From Xylanibacter brevis ATCC 19188 (lineage in GTDB: Bacteria; Bacteroidota; Bacteroidia; Bacteroidales; Bacteroidaceae): a stretch of DNA of 64,000 nucleotides. The position numbers were made by a program, and so were the translations under genes. The stretch lies in contig NZ_JHXM01000008.1 of NCBI RefSeq assembly GCF_000621725.1, positions 107,087 to 171,086 of the forward strand. Reading direction: 5' to 3'. The notes beneath the pieces were generated by a model. It saw only the letters and a list, made by a program, of their open reading frames with translations. It ran no database searches and was not told the origin of the DNA. Shown one piece after another: positions 27,122 to 35,732 of the stretch (position 1 is its first letter; every line of letters starts with the position of its first letter).

Positions 27122-29611
27122 ATGGCAAAGAAAACCACAAGAAACAATAGAAACAGCAAGACGCAAGCACCATCATTGATGGAGTCAATAGGGTTAAGTA
27201 ACTTTAAACAGATATTCCAAAACGAGCGATTACACTTTGTAATTGGTATGTTGCTCTTTGCTGTATCCGTTTTTCTGATTTGGGCCTTTATATCATATTT
27301 CACCACCGGACAAGTTGACCAAAGTATTATCGAGGATACCAATCCTGGCGAGATGGCCAATCAAAACGGTGAGTTCCAAAATGCCTGTGGTTCATTGGGA
27401 GCCAAGTCGGCATACTATTTCATGAGTCATTGTTTCGGTGTCTCTGCTTTTTGTATTCCTGTATTCCTTTTTCTGGTTTCCTTGAGATTGATGAAGGCTT
27501 ATCAAGCCAAGCTCATCAAGTGGTTCTTCTGCTTGATGTTACTCATGTTGTGGACATCGGTATCGTTGGCAATGTTTGTATCGCCCATTGTCCCTGACCT
27601 GCACTTCAATCTCGGTGGTGGTCATGGTCTGTGGGCAGGTAAGATGATTGAGGGATTTGTAGGCATGCCAGGTTTGGCTGCCATCATGATATGCATAGCC
27701 TTGCTTTTCCTGATCTACGTAAGTAGTGAGACTATTATCATTTTAAGAAAGGTGCTCAACCCCCTGAGGTTGATTCCCAAGAATGTGCCTTTTACAATTA
27801 GCTCTTCTGCAGAAGCGCATGATAACAGCAATGATGAGCCGCTTCATATTGTAGAGGATCCCGAGGTGTTCGACGACCCCATGTCAGAAACTGTGGAGTT
27901 CAAAGATGATAGCTTCGTGACTGTAGAGCCCGACATCCCTGCAACTCCTGTTGTTACCAACGACGATGAATTTGTTGTTCAGGTTCCTGCTCAGGAAGAT
28001 GATAATAACAATGATGATATTATTATCGATGTCAATGCAGGCACTGCCGAAGATAAGGCAGAGGGCGCATTGGTGAACATCGAGGAGATGGAGCCTTACG
28101 ATCCTAAGCGCGACTTGGAAAACTATCATTATCCCACGCTCGACCTGCTGAAAGTTTACGAGTCAGACGGTAAGCCCTACATCGATATGGAAGAGCAAAA
28201 TCGCAACAAGAACCGTATCGTGGACGTGTTGCGTAGCTTTGGCGTAGAAATCAGCTCTATCAAGGCCACTGTAGGTCCTACCATCACACTCTACGAGATT
28301 ACCCCAGCTTCGGGCGTGAAGATTTCGCGCATCCGCAACCTTGAGGATGATATCGCGTTGAGCCTGGCAGCTCTTGGCATTCGTATTATTGCGCCTATTC
28401 CTGGTAAGGGAACCATCGGTATCGAGGTGCCTAACGCCAAGCAGAATATCGTGTCGATGGAGTCTATCCTGAACTCGAAGAAGTTCCAGGAGTCAACCAT
28501 GGAGTTGCCCTGCGCTATGGGTAAGACCATCACGAACGAGGTGTTTATGTTCGACCTCGCCAAGGCACCCCACCTGTTGGTGGCAGGTGCTACTGGTCAG
28601 GGTAAGTCAGTTGGTTTGAATGCCATCCTTACCTCGTTGCTCTACAAGAAGCATCCTGCTGAGATGAAGATCGTGCTGGTTGACCCCAAGATGGTGGAGT
28701 TCAGTATCTACCGCTCCATCTCTAAACATTTCCTGGCTGCATTGCCAGAACAGGCCGACGATCCTATTATTACAGACACCTCTAAGGTGGTTCGTACGCT
28801 TCAGTCACTTTGCGTGGAGATGGATGCCCGCTACGAGTTGTTGATGGCTGCTGGCGAGAGAAACATCAAGGACTATAACCGTAAGTTCATTGCCCGCAAG
28901 CTGAACCCAGAGAAGGGACATAAGTTCATGCCTTATATCGTAGTGGTCATCGATGAGTTCGGCGACCTGATTATGACAGCAGGTAAGGAGATAGAACTTC
29001 CTATTGCGCGTATTGCCCAGAAGGCTCGTGCCGTGGGTATCCACATGATTATCGCTACGCAGCGTCCTACCACTAATATTATTACTGGTACCATCAAGGC
29101 TAACTTCCCTGCACGCATCGCCTTCAAGGTGAGTCAGGGCATCGACTCGAAGACCATCCTGGACCGCATGGGTGCCCAGCAGCTCATTGGTCGTGGCGAT
29201 ATGCTCTATCTGCAGGGCAACGATCCTATCCGTGTGCAATGTGCTTTTGTGGATACTCCCGAGGTGGATGATATCAACCAGTTCATTGCTAAGCAGCAGG
29301 GATATCTTGCTCCTTACGAGCTGCCAGAACCTCCTGTTGGTGATGGTGAAGAGAGTGGGGGAGCCAACGATGCTGATTTGACTCATCTTGATCCGATGTT
29401 TGAAGATGCGGCCCGTCTGATTGTAGGCTGTCAGCAAGGCTCTACGAGTCTTATTCAGCGCAAGTTTGCCATCGGCTACAATCGTGCAGGTCGATTGATG
29501 GACCAGTTGGAAAAAGCAGGCATTGTAGGTGCAGCTCATGGTTCAAAGCCTCGTGAGGTGCTTATAAAGGATGAAGTAAGTCTCGAGAATTTGCTTAGTC
29601 AAATTAGATAA
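27122..29611 (+). CDS. ftsK: DNA translocase FtsK
   Basis: Septal DNA pump that clears chromosome dimers with XerCD and links division to segregation. 829 aa: four N-terminal transmembrane helices (about 38-205), an acidic Asp/Asn-rich linker (about 225-320), RecA-like motor with Walker A GATGQGKSVG near 487-496 and Walker B VVVIDEFGDL, and a C-terminal gamma winged helix (GSTSLIQRKFAIGYNRAGRL). First gene of a plus-strand operon with the LolA-like carrier and DUF5687 permease. Confidence 0.96.
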   Translation: MAKKTTRNNRNSKTQAPSLMESIGLSNFKQIFQNERLHFVIGMLLFAVSVFLIWAFISYFTTGQVDQSIIEDTNPGEMANQNGEFQNACGSLGAKSAYYFMSHCFGVSAFCIPVFLFLVSLRLMKAYQAKLIKWFFCLMLLMLWTSVSLAMFVSPIVPDLHFNLGGGHGLWAGKMIEGFVGMPGLAAIMICIALLFLIYVSSETIIILRKVLNPLRLIPKNVPFTISSSAEAHDNSNDEPLHIVEDPEVFDDPMSETVEFKDDSFVTVEPDIPATPVVTNDDEFVVQVPAQEDDNNNDDIIIDVNAGTAEDKAEGALVNIEEMEPYDPKRDLENYHYPTLDLLKVYESDGKPYIDMEEQNRNKNRIVDVLRSFGVEISSIKATVGPTITLYEITPASGVKISRIRNLEDDIALSLAALGIRIIAPIPGKGTIGIEVPNAKQNIVSMESILNSKKFQESTMELPCAMGKTITNEVFMFDLAKAPHLLVAGATGQGKSVGLNAILTSLLYKKHPAEMKIVLVDPKMVEFSIYRSISKHFLAALPEQADDPIITDTSKVVRTLQSLCVEMDARYELLMAAGERNIKDYNRKFIARKLNPEKGHKFMPYIVVVIDEFGDLIMTAGKEIELPIARIAQKARAVGIHMIIATQRPTTNIITGTIKANFPARIAFKVSQGIDSKTILDRMGAQQLIGRGDMLYLQGNDPIRVQCAFVDTPEVDDINQFIAKQQGYLAPYELPEPPVGDGEESGGANDADLTHLDPMFEDAARLIVGCQQGSTSLIQRKFAIGYNRAGRLMDQLEKAGIVGAAHGSKPREVLIKDEVSLENLLSQIR

Positions 29612-29637
29612 CGTATAAAGATAAGGAGAGATATATA

Positions 29638-30246
29638 ATGAAAAGATTGTTTTTTGCGCTGATGCTTTTAGCATTGCAGATGACGTTTACACACACCGCA
29701 GCACAGACGGCCAAGCAAGTGCTCGACAAATGTGCCGCTGTGGTTAGTAGCAAGAATGGTGTGTCAGCTCACTTCACGATGACGAGTGCGCAGTATGGCA
29801 ATACCAGTGGCGATATTGCTGTGAAGGGACGCATGTTTCGTGCCTCAACCAATGTTGCCAAGATGTGGTTCGACGGCAAGACACTGTGGACTTATATGAA
29901 TAAGAACGACGAGGTCAACGTCACCACTCCTAGCGAGTCGCAGTTGCAGGTGCTGAATCCCTATAATTTTATAAATATGTATAAGACAGGATTCAGTTAC
30001 ACTATGACCAAGTCTTCGGGTAGCTATCGCGTTCATCTCACTGCCAAAGATGCAAAGCGCAGGGTGCAGGAGATGTTTATCACCATAGATCAAAAGAGCT
30101 ATCATCCCACCGAGGTGAAATTGCTGCAGAAATCAAAGTGGACCACCTTTACCATCAGTCATCTGAAGAAAGATAAGCTCGCTGATGCACAGTTCCATTT
30201 TAATTCTAAAGATTTCCCCTCTGCCGAGGTTATTGATTTACGCTGA
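29638..30246 (+). CDS. LolA-like outer-membrane lipoprotein carrier
   Basis: Periplasmic lipoprotein chaperone family, 202 aa with signal peptide (to about residue 22, HTAAQ). The sequence shows the LolA half-barrel pattern (VKGRMFRASTNVAKMWFDGKTLWTYMNKNDEVN, then LNPYNFINMYKTGF). The position directly behind ftsK is common in Bacteroidetes. Whether it carries lipoproteins to LolB is family inference; no LolB-like gene is nearby. Confidence 0.87.
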   Translation: MKRLFFALMLLALQMTFTHTAAQTAKQVLDKCAAVVSSKNGVSAHFTMTSAQYGNTSGDIAVKGRMFRASTNVAKMWFDGKTLWTYMNKNDEVNVTTPSESQLQVLNPYNFINMYKTGFSYTMTKSSGSYRVHLTAKDAKRRVQEMFITIDQKSYHPTEVKLLQKSKWTTFTISHLKKDKLADAQFHFNSKDFPSAEVIDLR

Positions 30247-31736
30247 TGAATCGCTTATCACTTTTCCTGCTTCTTAGAAAGAATAATCGCCTGAGTTATC
30301 GTCGCAGTCCTGCATTTGAGCAAAGCGTCGTAGCTCAGGTGATGCTTTATATTGGTGCTGGCTTCATGATGATCTATCTCATCTTGTTGGGCACTATGCT
30401 TGCCATGCCAGCCAATGAGAGCAGCAAACCAGGTCTTCTCATTTCTGTTTTGCCAATCTTTCTGTTGATAGACTTCGGCATGCGTTTCATGATTCAACAG
30501 ACGCCAGCGATGCTGGTCACCCCTTATCTGTTGCTGCCTTTGCCTCGCCTGTCAGTGATTGAGCATTTTCTTGTCAACTCACTGCTAAGTGGCTACAACA
30601 TGATGTGGCTTTGTCTCTTCTTGCCCTATTGTGTTGTCATTCTCTTTGGTGGTGCAGGCTTTCTGACTTCGCTCGGCATACTCATGAGCGGTATGCTCTT
30701 TGTTCTTTTCAATAGTCAGTGGTATCTTCTAGTACGTACACTCATCCGGCGCTCGCTGTTTTGGTGGGCACTCCCCATCGTGGTTTATGCGAGCTATCTG
30801 GTTCCATTGATCTTTAGTGATGACAATGCTGTCTGCGATGCCTTGTTTGATTTCTTTGTAAAAGCAGGCTGTTCTGGTTGGATGGTAGTTGTCTCGTTAT
30901 CGCTATTAGTTCTGTTGTTTTCTGTCAACAGGGTACTTCAGTTCCGCTATGCTTATGAGGAGGTAGCCAACATGCAAAAGAAAGAGAGCGACTTGAAGCG
31001 TGTTTTCAAGTTTTCCTTCCTCGAGCGTTTTGGGCAGATAGGCGAGTACCTGAAACTTGAGATTAAGTCTATCATGCGAAACAAGGCCATACGTTCTCGT
31101 TTCATGGGGAGCCTCACTACAATTGTATTGTTTTCGGGAATTGTGGCCTATACCAATGTGTATGATAGCTTTATGATGCGTAATTTCTGGTGCTACTATT
31201 GTTTTGCTCTTTATGGAATGACCACATTGGTTAAGATTATGGCGCCCGAGGGCAACTATATGGATCTCCTGTTGGTACATCGGGAAAATATCATTGCTTT
31301 ACTACGTGCCAAGTACTACTTTCATGTAGCAATCCTCATGGTACCTCTGCTTATCTTGACTCCAGCCGTCATTGAAGGTAAGTTCACCTGGCTCATGATG
31401 CTGGCATATATAACAACCACCAGCGGACTGCTTTATTGCATGCTGTTCCAGTTGGCAGTATATAATAAGCAGACGATTCCTCTGAATCAGAAAATCACGG
31501 GTAAGGGAAATGTGGAGAATGGACTTCAGATGATTATTGAGCTGGTGGCTATGTTTCTTCCCATGGTTTTAGTTACAGTGCTGCTACTGTTGTTCGACGA
31601 GACCACTGCATTTCTCATTATGATAGCCATTGGCACCCTCTGCACGTTGTCTCATCCATGGTGGTTGCGCAACATCTATTTACGCATGATGAAGCGCAAA
31701 TATGATAATCTGGAGGGTTTTCGTGCCACCAGATAG
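30246..31736 (+). CDS. DUF5687 family membrane protein (ABC-2-like permease)
   Basis: 496 aa with about ten hydrophobic helices and long loops, beginning MNRLSLFLLLRKNNRLSYRRSPAFEQ as in this Bacteroidetes family. It resembles an ABC-2 permease subunit, but no ATPase gene is adjacent; a partner must be encoded elsewhere if it is a transporter. It overlaps the LolA-like stop by one base. Confidence 0.8.
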   Translation: MNRLSLFLLLRKNNRLSYRRSPAFEQSVVAQVMLYIGAGFMMIYLILLGTMLAMPANESSKPGLLISVLPIFLLIDFGMRFMIQQTPAMLVTPYLLLPLPRLSVIEHFLVNSLLSGYNMMWLCLFLPYCVVILFGGAGFLTSLGILMSGMLFVLFNSQWYLLVRTLIRRSLFWWALPIVVYASYLVPLIFSDDNAVCDALFDFFVKAGCSGWMVVVSLSLLVLLFSVNRVLQFRYAYEEVANMQKKESDLKRVFKFSFLERFGQIGEYLKLEIKSIMRNKAIRSRFMGSLTTIVLFSGIVAYTNVYDSFMMRNFWCYYCFALYGMTTLVKIMAPEGNYMDLLLVHRENIIALLRAKYYFHVAILMVPLLILTPAVIEGKFTWLMMLAYITTTSGLLYCMLFQLAVYNKQTIPLNQKITGKGNVENGLQMIIELVAMFLPMVLVTVLLLLFDETTAFLIMIAIGTLCTLSHPWWLRNIYLRMMKRKYDNLEGFRATR

Positions 31737-31809
31737 GGTAAAATTGCAGAAAATAGCATTTTCTCAAAGAAAAAGTCCTAAAAAGTTTGGTCGTATCAGA
31801 AAAAGTATG

Positions 31810-31817
31810 TACCTTTG
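31810..31817 (+). promoter_or_regulatory. Bacteroidetes promoter for the tRNA-Lys pair
   Basis: TACCTTTG, with TTTG at 31786-31789 exactly 20 bases upstream; 22 bases before the first tRNA. Confidence 0.75.
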
Positions 31818-31839
31818 CACCCGCAAAACGACAAACGAT

Positions 31840-31912
31840 GCACCCGTAGCTCAGTTGGTAGAGCACCTGACTCTTAATCAGGGTGTCCAGGGTTCGAACC
31901 CCTGCGGGTGTA
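31840..31912 (+). tRNA. tRNA-Lys (anticodon CTT), copy 1
   Basis: 73-base cloverleaf: acceptor GCACCCG/CGGGTGT with A73, D arm GCTC..GAGC, anticodon stem CCTGA/TCAGG with loop CTCTTAA (anticodon CTT), T arm with GGTTCGAAC. No encoded CCA. Confidence 0.96.
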
Positions 31913-31946
31913 CTTTCAAAAGGAAAAAAGATTCGTTTTTAGTGAT

Positions 31947-32019
31947 GCACCCGTAGCTCAGTTGGTAGAGCACCTGACTCTTAATCAGGGTGTCCAGGGT
32001 TCGAACCCCTGCGGGTGTA
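31947..32019 (+). tRNA. tRNA-Lys (anticodon CTT), copy 2
   Basis: Identical 73-base copy of the preceding tRNA, 34 bases downstream and presumably on the same transcript. Confidence 0.96.
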
Positions 32020-32030
32020 CAAAGTAAGAA

Positions 32031-32065
32031 AAGGCGATAGACTCATTCAGTCTGTCGCCTTTTTG
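32031..32065 (+). terminator. Terminator after the tRNA-Lys pair
   Basis: Twelve-base stem (AAGGCGATAGAC/GTCTGTCGCCTT with one wobble) and a T run. Confidence 0.8.
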
Positions 32066-32123
32066 TTTTATAGTGCTAAGTAAGAAACTGCTTACTATTC
32101 TACCTAGTCGAAGTGTCATGATG

Positions 32124-32486
32124 CTATCCTCGAAGATTGGACAGTGTCATGCCACCCCATACGGCCAGGATGCCTAAAACAACGCTGACGCCAACATATA
32201 GGGCAGTCAGCAGAATGTCGCCCGCCTTCATCATACCAAAGGATTCGTTGGCAAAAGTGCTGAAGGTAGTGAAGCCACCACAAAAACCTGTTACCAGCAG
32301 CAGTTTCATCTCTGGAGACAGAACGCCTTTGCCGCCCAAGCCCACCAACAAGCCGATGAGCAAAGAACCAAGAATGTTGACGACAATCGTGCCCCAAGGA
32401 AACGAGGCGTTGATGTTTGAGAGCAGATAGCGTAATACAGAGCCTGCTGCTCCACCCAATGCTACCAATAGCAGATTTCGAATCAT
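32124..32486 (-). CDS. crcB: Fluoride channel CrcB/Fluc
   Basis: Small dual-topology fluoride exporter of the inner membrane, 120 aa, four helices. Diagnostic motifs GGAAGSVLRYL at the N terminus and GFCGGFTTFSTFANE in helix 3 are intact. No fluoride riboswitch pattern is seen upstream; instead a promoter at 32504-32511 and, beyond it, the 22-bp palindrome array. Confidence 0.95.
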   Translation of the reverse strand: MIRNLLLVALGGAAGSVLRYLLSNINASFPWGTIVVNILGSLLIGLLVGLGGKGVLSPEMKLLLVTGFCGGFTTFSTFANESFGMMKAGDILLTALYVGVSVVLGILAVWGGMTLSNLRG

Positions 32487-32503
32487 TTTTTCTTATTTTG
32501 ATG

Positions 32504-32511
32504 CAAAGGTA
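32504..32511 (-). promoter_or_regulatory. Bacteroidetes -7 box for crcB
   Basis: TACCTTTG on the minus strand, 17 bases before ATG 32486. Confidence 0.65.
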
Positions 32512-32602
32512 CGAAAAAACAACGAGAATAGTGGATTGGGATAAGGCCTTTTTCAACCTAAAACTAACGTCTTACCAACATAAAAGCGTTACTCTTCTAA
32601 TT

Positions 32603-32800
32603 CACGGCTTAAGTCGAAAGACCTCACGACTTAAGTCAACAGGCCTCACGACTTAAGTCAACAGATCTCACGACTTAAGTCAACAGATCTCACGACTTAA
32701 GTCGAAAGGTCCGAAAGTGGCACTATTAACACGTTAAAGTGGCACTATTAGCAAACAAAAGTGCCACTATTATGAGGGAATAGTGGCACTTTTGAATGGG
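32603..32800. repeat. Tandem palindromes with exact 22-bp period (locus 2)
   Basis: Nine 22-bp units fill most of the 316-bp gap upstream of crcB. Units 1-5 (32603-32712) carry GACTTAAGTC, units 6-9 (32713-32800) carry AGTG-S-CACT. Centres lie at 32610.5, 32632.5, 32654.5, 32676.5, 32698.5, then 32720, 32742, 32764, 32786: the spacing does not slip when the core changes. Two units (32647 and 32669) are identical, so recent duplication is likely. The array runs up to the nitroreductase stop codon at 32803. Confidence 0.9.
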
Positions 32801-32802
32801 TG

Positions 32803-33300
32803 TTATTTCAGGATCTCTGTCATCTCCTTACGAATCTTTGCCGATGGCTCGTCGGCTGGGTAGCCTAGCGGAATCAGCACTGCTGGCTCTTCGTTATCGT
32901 CTAACTCAAACGATTGCTTGCATTTCTCAGCATCGAAGTTGCAGACCCAGCAGGTGCCCAGCCCTTGTTCTGTGGCTGCCAAGCACAGATGCTCTACTGC
33001 AATAGCGATGTCGATGTCGCCATGATGCTTGCCGTCTCTGCGCACCCATTCCTGGTCGTGCAGGATACTGCAGATGATGTACATGGGGGCAGTGCCAAAC
33101 CAGTTGCCTCGGTAGCACTCTCTCAGCTTCGTCTTCTCCTCTTCATTCTTTACGATACGAAACTTCCAGGGCTGCTTGTTGACTGCAGATGGAGCCATAC
33201 GAACGCATTCCATCACATAATTGAGCTTTTCCTGTTCCACACTTTTCTCTTCATAGCTTCTGCAGCTATACCTTTGTTTCACTAAGTCTAATAATGCCAT
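32803..33300 (-). CDS. Nitroreductase family protein
   Basis: FMN-dependent NAD(P)H oxidoreductase fold, 165 aa: N-terminal RYSCRSYEEKSVEQEKL, APSAVNKQPWKFRIV (FMN phosphate contact), and GLGTCWVCNFDAEKC. Physiological substrate unknown. Single-gene unit with its own promoter. Confidence 0.9.
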   Translation of the reverse strand: MALLDLVKQRYSCRSYEEKSVEQEKLNYVMECVRMAPSAVNKQPWKFRIVKNEEEKTKLRECYRGNWFGTAPMYIICSILHDQEWVRRDGKHHGDIDIAIAVEHLCLAATEQGLGTCWVCNFDAEKCKQSFELDDNEEPAVLIPLGYPADEPSAKIRKEMTEILK

Positions 33301-33325
33301 AATCTTAATCTGTTATTATTTTTTG

Positions 33326-33333
33326 CAAATATA
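33326..33333 (-). promoter_or_regulatory. Bacteroidetes -7 box for the nitroreductase gene
   Basis: TATATTTG on the minus strand, 25 bases before ATG 33300. Confidence 0.5.
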
Positions 33334-33500
33334 CTAATAATAAAGCATATGTCACCATGTTTTAACAACTAATTTTGAAATGTTTTCTGTGTGATGCTCC
33401 TTAATACCTATTTTTTATTAATCAGTTTTTGTTCTTAGAATCGGCTGTGTGAAAAGTGAAACACTATGATTTAGGTATTGCGCATGTTTATATTCTGTCG

Positions 33501-33508
33501 TACCTTTG
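33501..33508 (+). promoter_or_regulatory. Bacteroidetes -7 box for the DUF2023-flavodoxin pair
   Basis: TACCTTTG; transcription would begin near 33514, which is why the Met at 33544 is preferred for DUF2023. Confidence 0.6.
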
Positions 33509-33543
33509 CACCGATGAAAACAAGAACGACAATACCCACAGAG

Positions 33544-33882
33544 ATGAAGGTGCTGATGAACCACATCTACGAGCTGAACAAAGGTGTTCGGCAGATGGTT
33601 CTGTTTACATGTCATAAGAAGTTTGGCGAGCAGGCGGTGCAGCGACTCGAGAGTCAGGGCATTCCCTATATCTTACAGCCAGCAGGTCGGCAGAATCTGA
33701 ATATGTATTTTGGGCGCCGCGAGTGTCTTGAGGCCATTCGCCTCATCGTCACGCGTCCGCTCAATCAGCTTTCCCCCGAAGAGGATTTTATCCTCGGTGC
33801 TATGCTGGGCTACGACATTTGTGCGCAGTGCCAAAGGTATTGTAAGCGAAAATGTGAGCATTCGTGTGTCAATCAAAATTAA
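33544..33882 (+). CDS. DUF2023 family protein with Cys-rich tail
   Basis: 112 aa from ATG 33544; ATG 33514 is the alternative start and would make a nearly leaderless message adding ten residues. The conserved part starts MNHIYELNKGVRQMVLFT. The C-terminal 25 residues hold five regularly spaced cysteines (C-x2-C-x3-C-x3-C-x3-C in DICAQCQRYCKRKCEHSC), which could bind metal or an Fe-S cluster. DUF2023 genes are typically next to flavodoxin, as here (25 bases). Role unknown; an accessory to flavodoxin electron transfer is inference. Confidence 0.85.
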   Translation: MKVLMNHIYELNKGVRQMVLFTCHKKFGEQAVQRLESQGIPYILQPAGRQNLNMYFGRRECLEAIRLIVTRPLNQLSPEEDFILGAMLGYDICAQCQRYCKRKCEHSCVNQN

Positions 33883-33907
33883 CCATAATAAATAGTATAA
33901 ATAAAGT

Positions 33908-34402
33908 ATGAACACTACGATCGTAATTTATGGCTCCTCTACTGGAACATGCGAGGCTATCGCTGAGAAGATTGCCTCGAAACTGGGTTGCCAGGCCTTG
34001 AACGTGCAGGATCTCAATGCTGACGTCGTCGCAGCCAATAACAATTTGATACTCGGCACTTCAACGTGGGGCGCCGGCGAACTGCAAGACGACTGGTATG
34101 ATGGATTGAAAACGCTGCAGAGTGCCGACCTCAGCGACAAGACCATCGCCCTTTTTGGATGTGGTGACTGCGCTTCTTATGGCGACACCTTCGTGGGTGG
34201 CATTGGTCAGTTGTATCATGGAATCAAGGATTGCGGTGCCAAGTTCATAGGCAGTGTAGATACAGACGGCTACGACTTTGACGATTCAGAAGCCGTTGTT
34301 GGCGGAAAGTTCATCGGTCTTCCCCTTGACGATATCAATGAGGATGATAAAACTGATGCACGTATAGAAAACTGGTTATCGGCTATTATCCCTGAATTGT
34401 AA
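33908..34402 (+). CDS. fldA: Flavodoxin
   Basis: Long-chain FMN electron carrier, 164 aa. FMN phosphate loop YGSSTGTCEAIA at the N terminus, TSTWGAGELQDDW (60s loop with Trp) and FGCGDCASYGDTFV (90s loop). Replaces ferredoxin under low iron in many bacteria. Ends with a hairpin terminator at 34448. Confidence 0.95.
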   Translation: MNTTIVIYGSSTGTCEAIAEKIASKLGCQALNVQDLNADVVAANNNLILGTSTWGAGELQDDWYDGLKTLQSADLSDKTIALFGCGDCASYGDTFVGGIGQLYHGIKDCGAKFIGSVDTDGYDFDDSEAVVGGKFIGLPLDDINEDDKTDARIENWLSAIIPEL

Positions 34403-34447
34403 TTTAATAGCATTAATTCATAAAGTATTTGTTTAGTTTAGTTTTTT

Positions 34448-34482
34448 GTGGTTGGTCAGTGATGATCAACCACTTTTCTTTT
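34448..34482 (+). terminator. Terminator after fldA
   Basis: Ten-base stem GTGGTTGGTC/GATCAACCAC followed by a T-rich run. Confidence 0.75.
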
Positions 34483-34553
34483 CTTTTTCTCCTCATACAA
34501 TAACTAACTAGGTTCGTGCCTTCTTATTATATACAACGTTATATATACAAACG

Positions 34554-35675
34554 ATGAAAAAACTATTAGTTATCTGCTTTTTGGCTTCAGTATGCGCGAT
34601 GAATACTGTTGCGCAACAAATCTACAATTTCAAAGTGAAAAATGAGTCTGGCACCGATGTTTCGTTGGCTGACTACAAGGGTAGGGTGCTGCTCATTGTC
34701 AACACTGCCACCCGTTGTGGCTTCACACCTCAGTACAAGGAACTGGAAGCCCTCTACGAGAAGTTTCATGCTCAGGGTCTCGAGATTCTCGACTTCCCCT
34801 GCAATCAGTTCGGCGAACAGGCACCTGGTTCTATCGAGGAGATACATCAGTTCTGTACCGCCAACTTCGATATTCAGTTTCCACAGTTCGACAAGATTGA
34901 TGTCAACGGCGCCAATGCCCATCCGCTCTTTAGCTATCTGAAGGGGCAGCAGGGGTTCCGTGGCTTCGACGTCAACGATCCCACAGGCAAGATGATGGAC
35001 GGCATGCTGCGCAAAAAAGATGCCAACTACGACAAGAACAGCGACATCAAGTGGAACTTCACCAAATTCCTGGTTGATGCTGAAGGCAATGTCGTTCGTC
35101 GTTATGAGCCTACCGAGGATATCACTCGTGTGGAAGCCGACATCCGTCAGTATCTGAATCCTACCATCAGTTCCATCATGACTCGCACCAGTATTCGTCA
35201 GTTCACCTCGCAGCCTGTGTCTAAATCACAGGTCGAGATGCTGCTTCGTGCCGGTATGGCAGCTCCCACAGCAGTCAATCGCCAGCCTTGGCATTTCGTT
35301 GTGGTGAGCGACAAGGCCAAGCTCACCGTACTGGGTGCCGGTCGCAACCGTATGCTCGAGCAGTGTCCTGTGGTAATTGTTGTATGCGGGGATCTTGATA
35401 AGGCCCTCAGTGGCAAGGCACAAGAGTATTGGGTGCAGGATTGTTCGGCTGCTACCGAGAACATCCTTTTGGCTGCTCACGCACTCGGCTTGGGAGCCGT
35501 TTGGACAGGTGTTTACCCCATCGATGGGCGTGTCTCGGCTGTGACCAGTCTTTTGCAGTTGCCTTCCGCTATTGTTCCCCTTTGCGTTATCGCTGTAGGC
35601 TATCCTGCCGAGCAGCCCACACCCAAGGATAAGTGGAAAACAGAAAACGTGTCGTACGAAGAATACGGCAAATAG
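34554..35675 (+). CDS. Exported glutathione-peroxidase-like/nitroreductase fusion protein
   Basis: 373 aa. A signal peptide (about 1-21, ending NTVAQ) precedes a thiol-peroxidase domain of the GPx family (22-200) with NTATRCGFTPQY (Cys in place of selenocysteine), LDFPCNQFGEQAPGS and KWNFTKFLVD. From about 204 a nitroreductase domain follows (TRTSIRQFTSQPVSK, AAPTAVNRQPWHFVVV, GLGAVWTGVYPIDG). Both domains look complete. A periplasmic enzyme coupling peroxide removal to a flavin domain is plausible but inferred; the flavin domain would need a periplasmic electron source. Confidence 0.88.
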   Translation: MKKLLVICFLASVCAMNTVAQQIYNFKVKNESGTDVSLADYKGRVLLIVNTATRCGFTPQYKELEALYEKFHAQGLEILDFPCNQFGEQAPGSIEEIHQFCTANFDIQFPQFDKIDVNGANAHPLFSYLKGQQGFRGFDVNDPTGKMMDGMLRKKDANYDKNSDIKWNFTKFLVDAEGNVVRRYEPTEDITRVEADIRQYLNPTISSIMTRTSIRQFTSQPVSKSQVEMLLRAGMAAPTAVNRQPWHFVVVSDKAKLTVLGAGRNRMLEQCPVVIVVCGDLDKALSGKAQEYWVQDCSAATENILLAAHALGLGAVWTGVYPIDGRVSAVTSLLQLPSAIVPLCVIAVGYPAEQPTPKDKWKTENVSYEEYGK

Positions 35676-35719
35676 TATAAAATAAAGGTGCAAAGGTACT
35701 AAAATTCTTATTTTTTTAG

Positions 35720-35727
35720 TACCTTTG
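35720..35727 (+). promoter_or_regulatory. Bacteroidetes -7 box for the FNT gene
   Basis: TACCTTTG ends 5 bases before ATG 35733, so the message should be leaderless or nearly so. Confidence 0.65.
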
Positions 35728-35732
35728 CACAC

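Noticed and set aside
32487..32603. Fluoride riboswitch upstream of crcB
   Set aside because: The leader before the ATG is too short (about 10 bases from the expected transcription start) and no matching aptamer core is seen.
32603..32800. CRISPR array
   Set aside because: Period is only 22 bp, the repeated part is a 10-12-bp palindrome, spacers are about 10 bp and partly identical, and no cas gene is near.
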